A DNA stretch of 64,000 bases from Sialis fuliginosa. Lineage: Eukaryota; Arthropoda; Insecta; Megaloptera; Sialidae. Location of the stretch: assembly GCA_961205875.1 (NCBI GenBank), contig OY540809.1, positions 46,776,608 through 46,840,607 of the forward strand. The letters are read 5' to 3'. Under the pieces are notes generated by a model. It was not told the origin of the DNA. It saw only the letters and a program-made list of their open reading frames with translations, and did no database searches. The position numbers and the translations under genes are program-made. Positions within the stretch are counted from its first letter, which is position 1, and every line of letters begins with the position of its first letter. This document shows, piece after piece, positions 56,301 through 59,300 of this stretch.

Positions 56301-59300
56301 AAGATAGTTTATTATTTTGACACTGACTATACGGCAAATTGAACCTAACAAAAATATGTTTTAAACATAATTTACGTTATTTATAGCTGCAAATTAATAA
56401 ATATAGTTTATATAATTATTAAAAATACGCAATCCTGTGTTATAAATATAACAATTATTGATATTTATCATTATTAACATAAATATTTCACATTCTAATT
56501 ATCAGTTTTCACAACGCTATTGTCATTTTCAGGTTGGTAAATATTGCTGTCAAACACTAATGGAATATCTTGATATTTTATTATTTATGCACTTTTAATT
56601 GCACTATGTACTAAATTTTTCTTTAATTCTTTATAAGAAACATAATATATGACCTAATTATAAAAAACAAAGATCTTTTATAATCGTTTTTTAAAAAAAT
56701 ACTTTGTTTACATTGTTATCAAATTTACATGCATAACAATCGTAGAGCGGGAAATTTAAAATTTTGTTGTATTATAATTTATTTCTCGGAAACGGTTTAG
56801 TGAAAACATATGATATTTTGCATAATTGTTCAACTAATCAAATACTACACTCCCTCAAAAAATTAGAAAATCGGTAGCATTTTATCAATGTGTTTTACCT
56901 AAAAAATGCCGAAAAATATCAGTTTCCCATAAGAACACATGTTAAATTTAAATCAATATAATTCCTAAACGGCTTAGTGAATCAATTTAATATTTTGTCT
57001 ATTGCATAAGAATGCTAATTGGAACATTCCAACCAATTTTCATGTATTTGGTAGCATTTTGAAATACATCCAATACATCCTTAATTTCAGCCCCAGTCTA
57101 ATTATATCGCAGAACTGTTTCCGAACTCTGTATGTGAGATACAATTAGTTGAATCTGGAATGTCAGCAGCACCGAACACATTCATTTCATTGTATATTAC
57201 CCGTTAGACGGTAGTATTGTACAATCGCTGGCATGTCGCGCATGCACGAGTGGCTCCTTCTAATTATCATTTCTCTGTTTGTACACACAAGTCAATTGAT
57301 GGGAAGATGAGCGGGTGAGTGTCGGAGAATATATGTCTCAAGGGGATGATATTTCATATAAGGGGTGTTATAAATTACGTCTCGTCTTGTGAAAATTATA
57401 ATAATAATAATAAATTATACGAGTATTATAAAAGCATACACTGCAAATGCAAAGTGTGTTGTTTTGACACACTCATTTTCTTGTAGTCATATTTAATCCT
57501 TTTTTGGTGTGTTCTTTTATAAACACACTTTAAGGTGTGTAGTTTTAACACGTTTTTTGAACACGCTTTGTAGTGTGTTAGTGAATTAACACACTACAAA
57601 GCGTGTTACTGTAATAAATCTGTAAACCACATTTTATTAAGAAATTATTATTAAAATACAATGATTTTAAATAATATACACTACATAATAATTTTTTTCT
57701 TCTTCGATTAATCAGCCACATAAAGCATATCTAAATTCATTGTAACAATTTTATCCTCTGGCACGATATTATTATCACTTTTAGTTGATGATATCAAAAC
57801 AATATGGACATCACTTTTATCCGAAATTTCATCTACAATTCCACATCACATATTTTATTATTTCTATCCGGGTCTTCTTTTTATAAAATAATTAATTTTC
57901 CCTGTAGCATCATCTTCAGAATGCTGTCAGTTGTAGTTGCGTTTATTAATCCTTGACGTATCAATTCTACACCCGATATATCTTTTTGTGGTGAATATTT
58001 AATGCACTTACACATTTCATCTATCAGACAATAAACTTTTTTTTCTATATTAATTTAATATACAAAAATATCAAGCTCAATTCTATCAAAATGACGAAAG
58101 ATACGACGTATAAATGTTACTAGTGTCAAATCGTTCTATACTCTATATGGCAAAAGAGTGAGAGCGAATATGGTATCATGACTATAGAGGGAGAAAGATC
58201 GAATGTATATAGGCTATATTCACCTATATTATATTCTAACACACCAACAAGTGTGTTTATTTTCAGTGTGTAGTTCTCCAAAAAGTGTGTTAGTAGATAT
58301 TAAACGTGTCATTTCAACACACTTAAGTGTGTAAATAATATTTTTGATTATGATATACAAATTATTTTTTACACACCAGAAAGTGTGTTACTCTTTTAAC
58401 ACGAATAAGTGTGTCAATAAACACACTTAATCTTGACTACACACTTATGTGTGTCAAATAACACACTCATGTGTGTTTTGTAACACATTTTGGTGTGTTT
58501 TTAACAAACTAGCATTTGCAGTGTAGTAATCAAATATCAACAAATATTTCTAATTCAGTACATTTAATTAAAAATTTGCCATTATTGGGGTCCTTGGTCC
58601 TTGCTATACCTTACAATTAAAACAATTTAATTTACTTCCTTCTCATTAAATCAATCCCTAGAGTCTTCTAAATGAAGCATTTTAGGAAAGCACCAAAACC
58701 TCAATGTTCAACAAGGTAAGATAAATTGAATAAATAAAATGCTTATATATTAAAATATATCCTTAAATATATATCAACATCACAAAATTCAAATTACTGA
58801 AAATACTGCTTATGTACACTGTAATATAGCTATCTGCAGGGACGCCGACTACATGGGGCTTGAGAGGCTCAAGCCCCCCCAATAAATGTATGCCTTCTGG
58901 CTGTGTAGTTGATTATAATAAAAGTATATGAAAAGCATACGTCACCGTGAACTAGAACCTACAATACAGTTGATTCAGTACTGTCGTGCCAAACTTTAAC
59001 AGTTCATTGAGACAAATATTTTAAGCAAAAAACTCTATATTAACATGTGTCCGAAATTTTTTCATAAAAGAGCTACATCTGAAGATTTTTCGAAAATTAG
59101 TTTTTAATTAATATCTTGAGAATAGGTTCTATTGTAATGCTGTTATGAAATTTGATAATCGGTTTAGTATTAATAAGTGTAATCGATTTCCAGTATCAAC
59201 CAATAATAATTTAGACCGGGACTGTATGGGGTCAGTCGGCCCGTCGATTTTAATCTAGTATTTTTTTGTTCTTTATTTTTTTATTGAGTTAGGCACTAAC

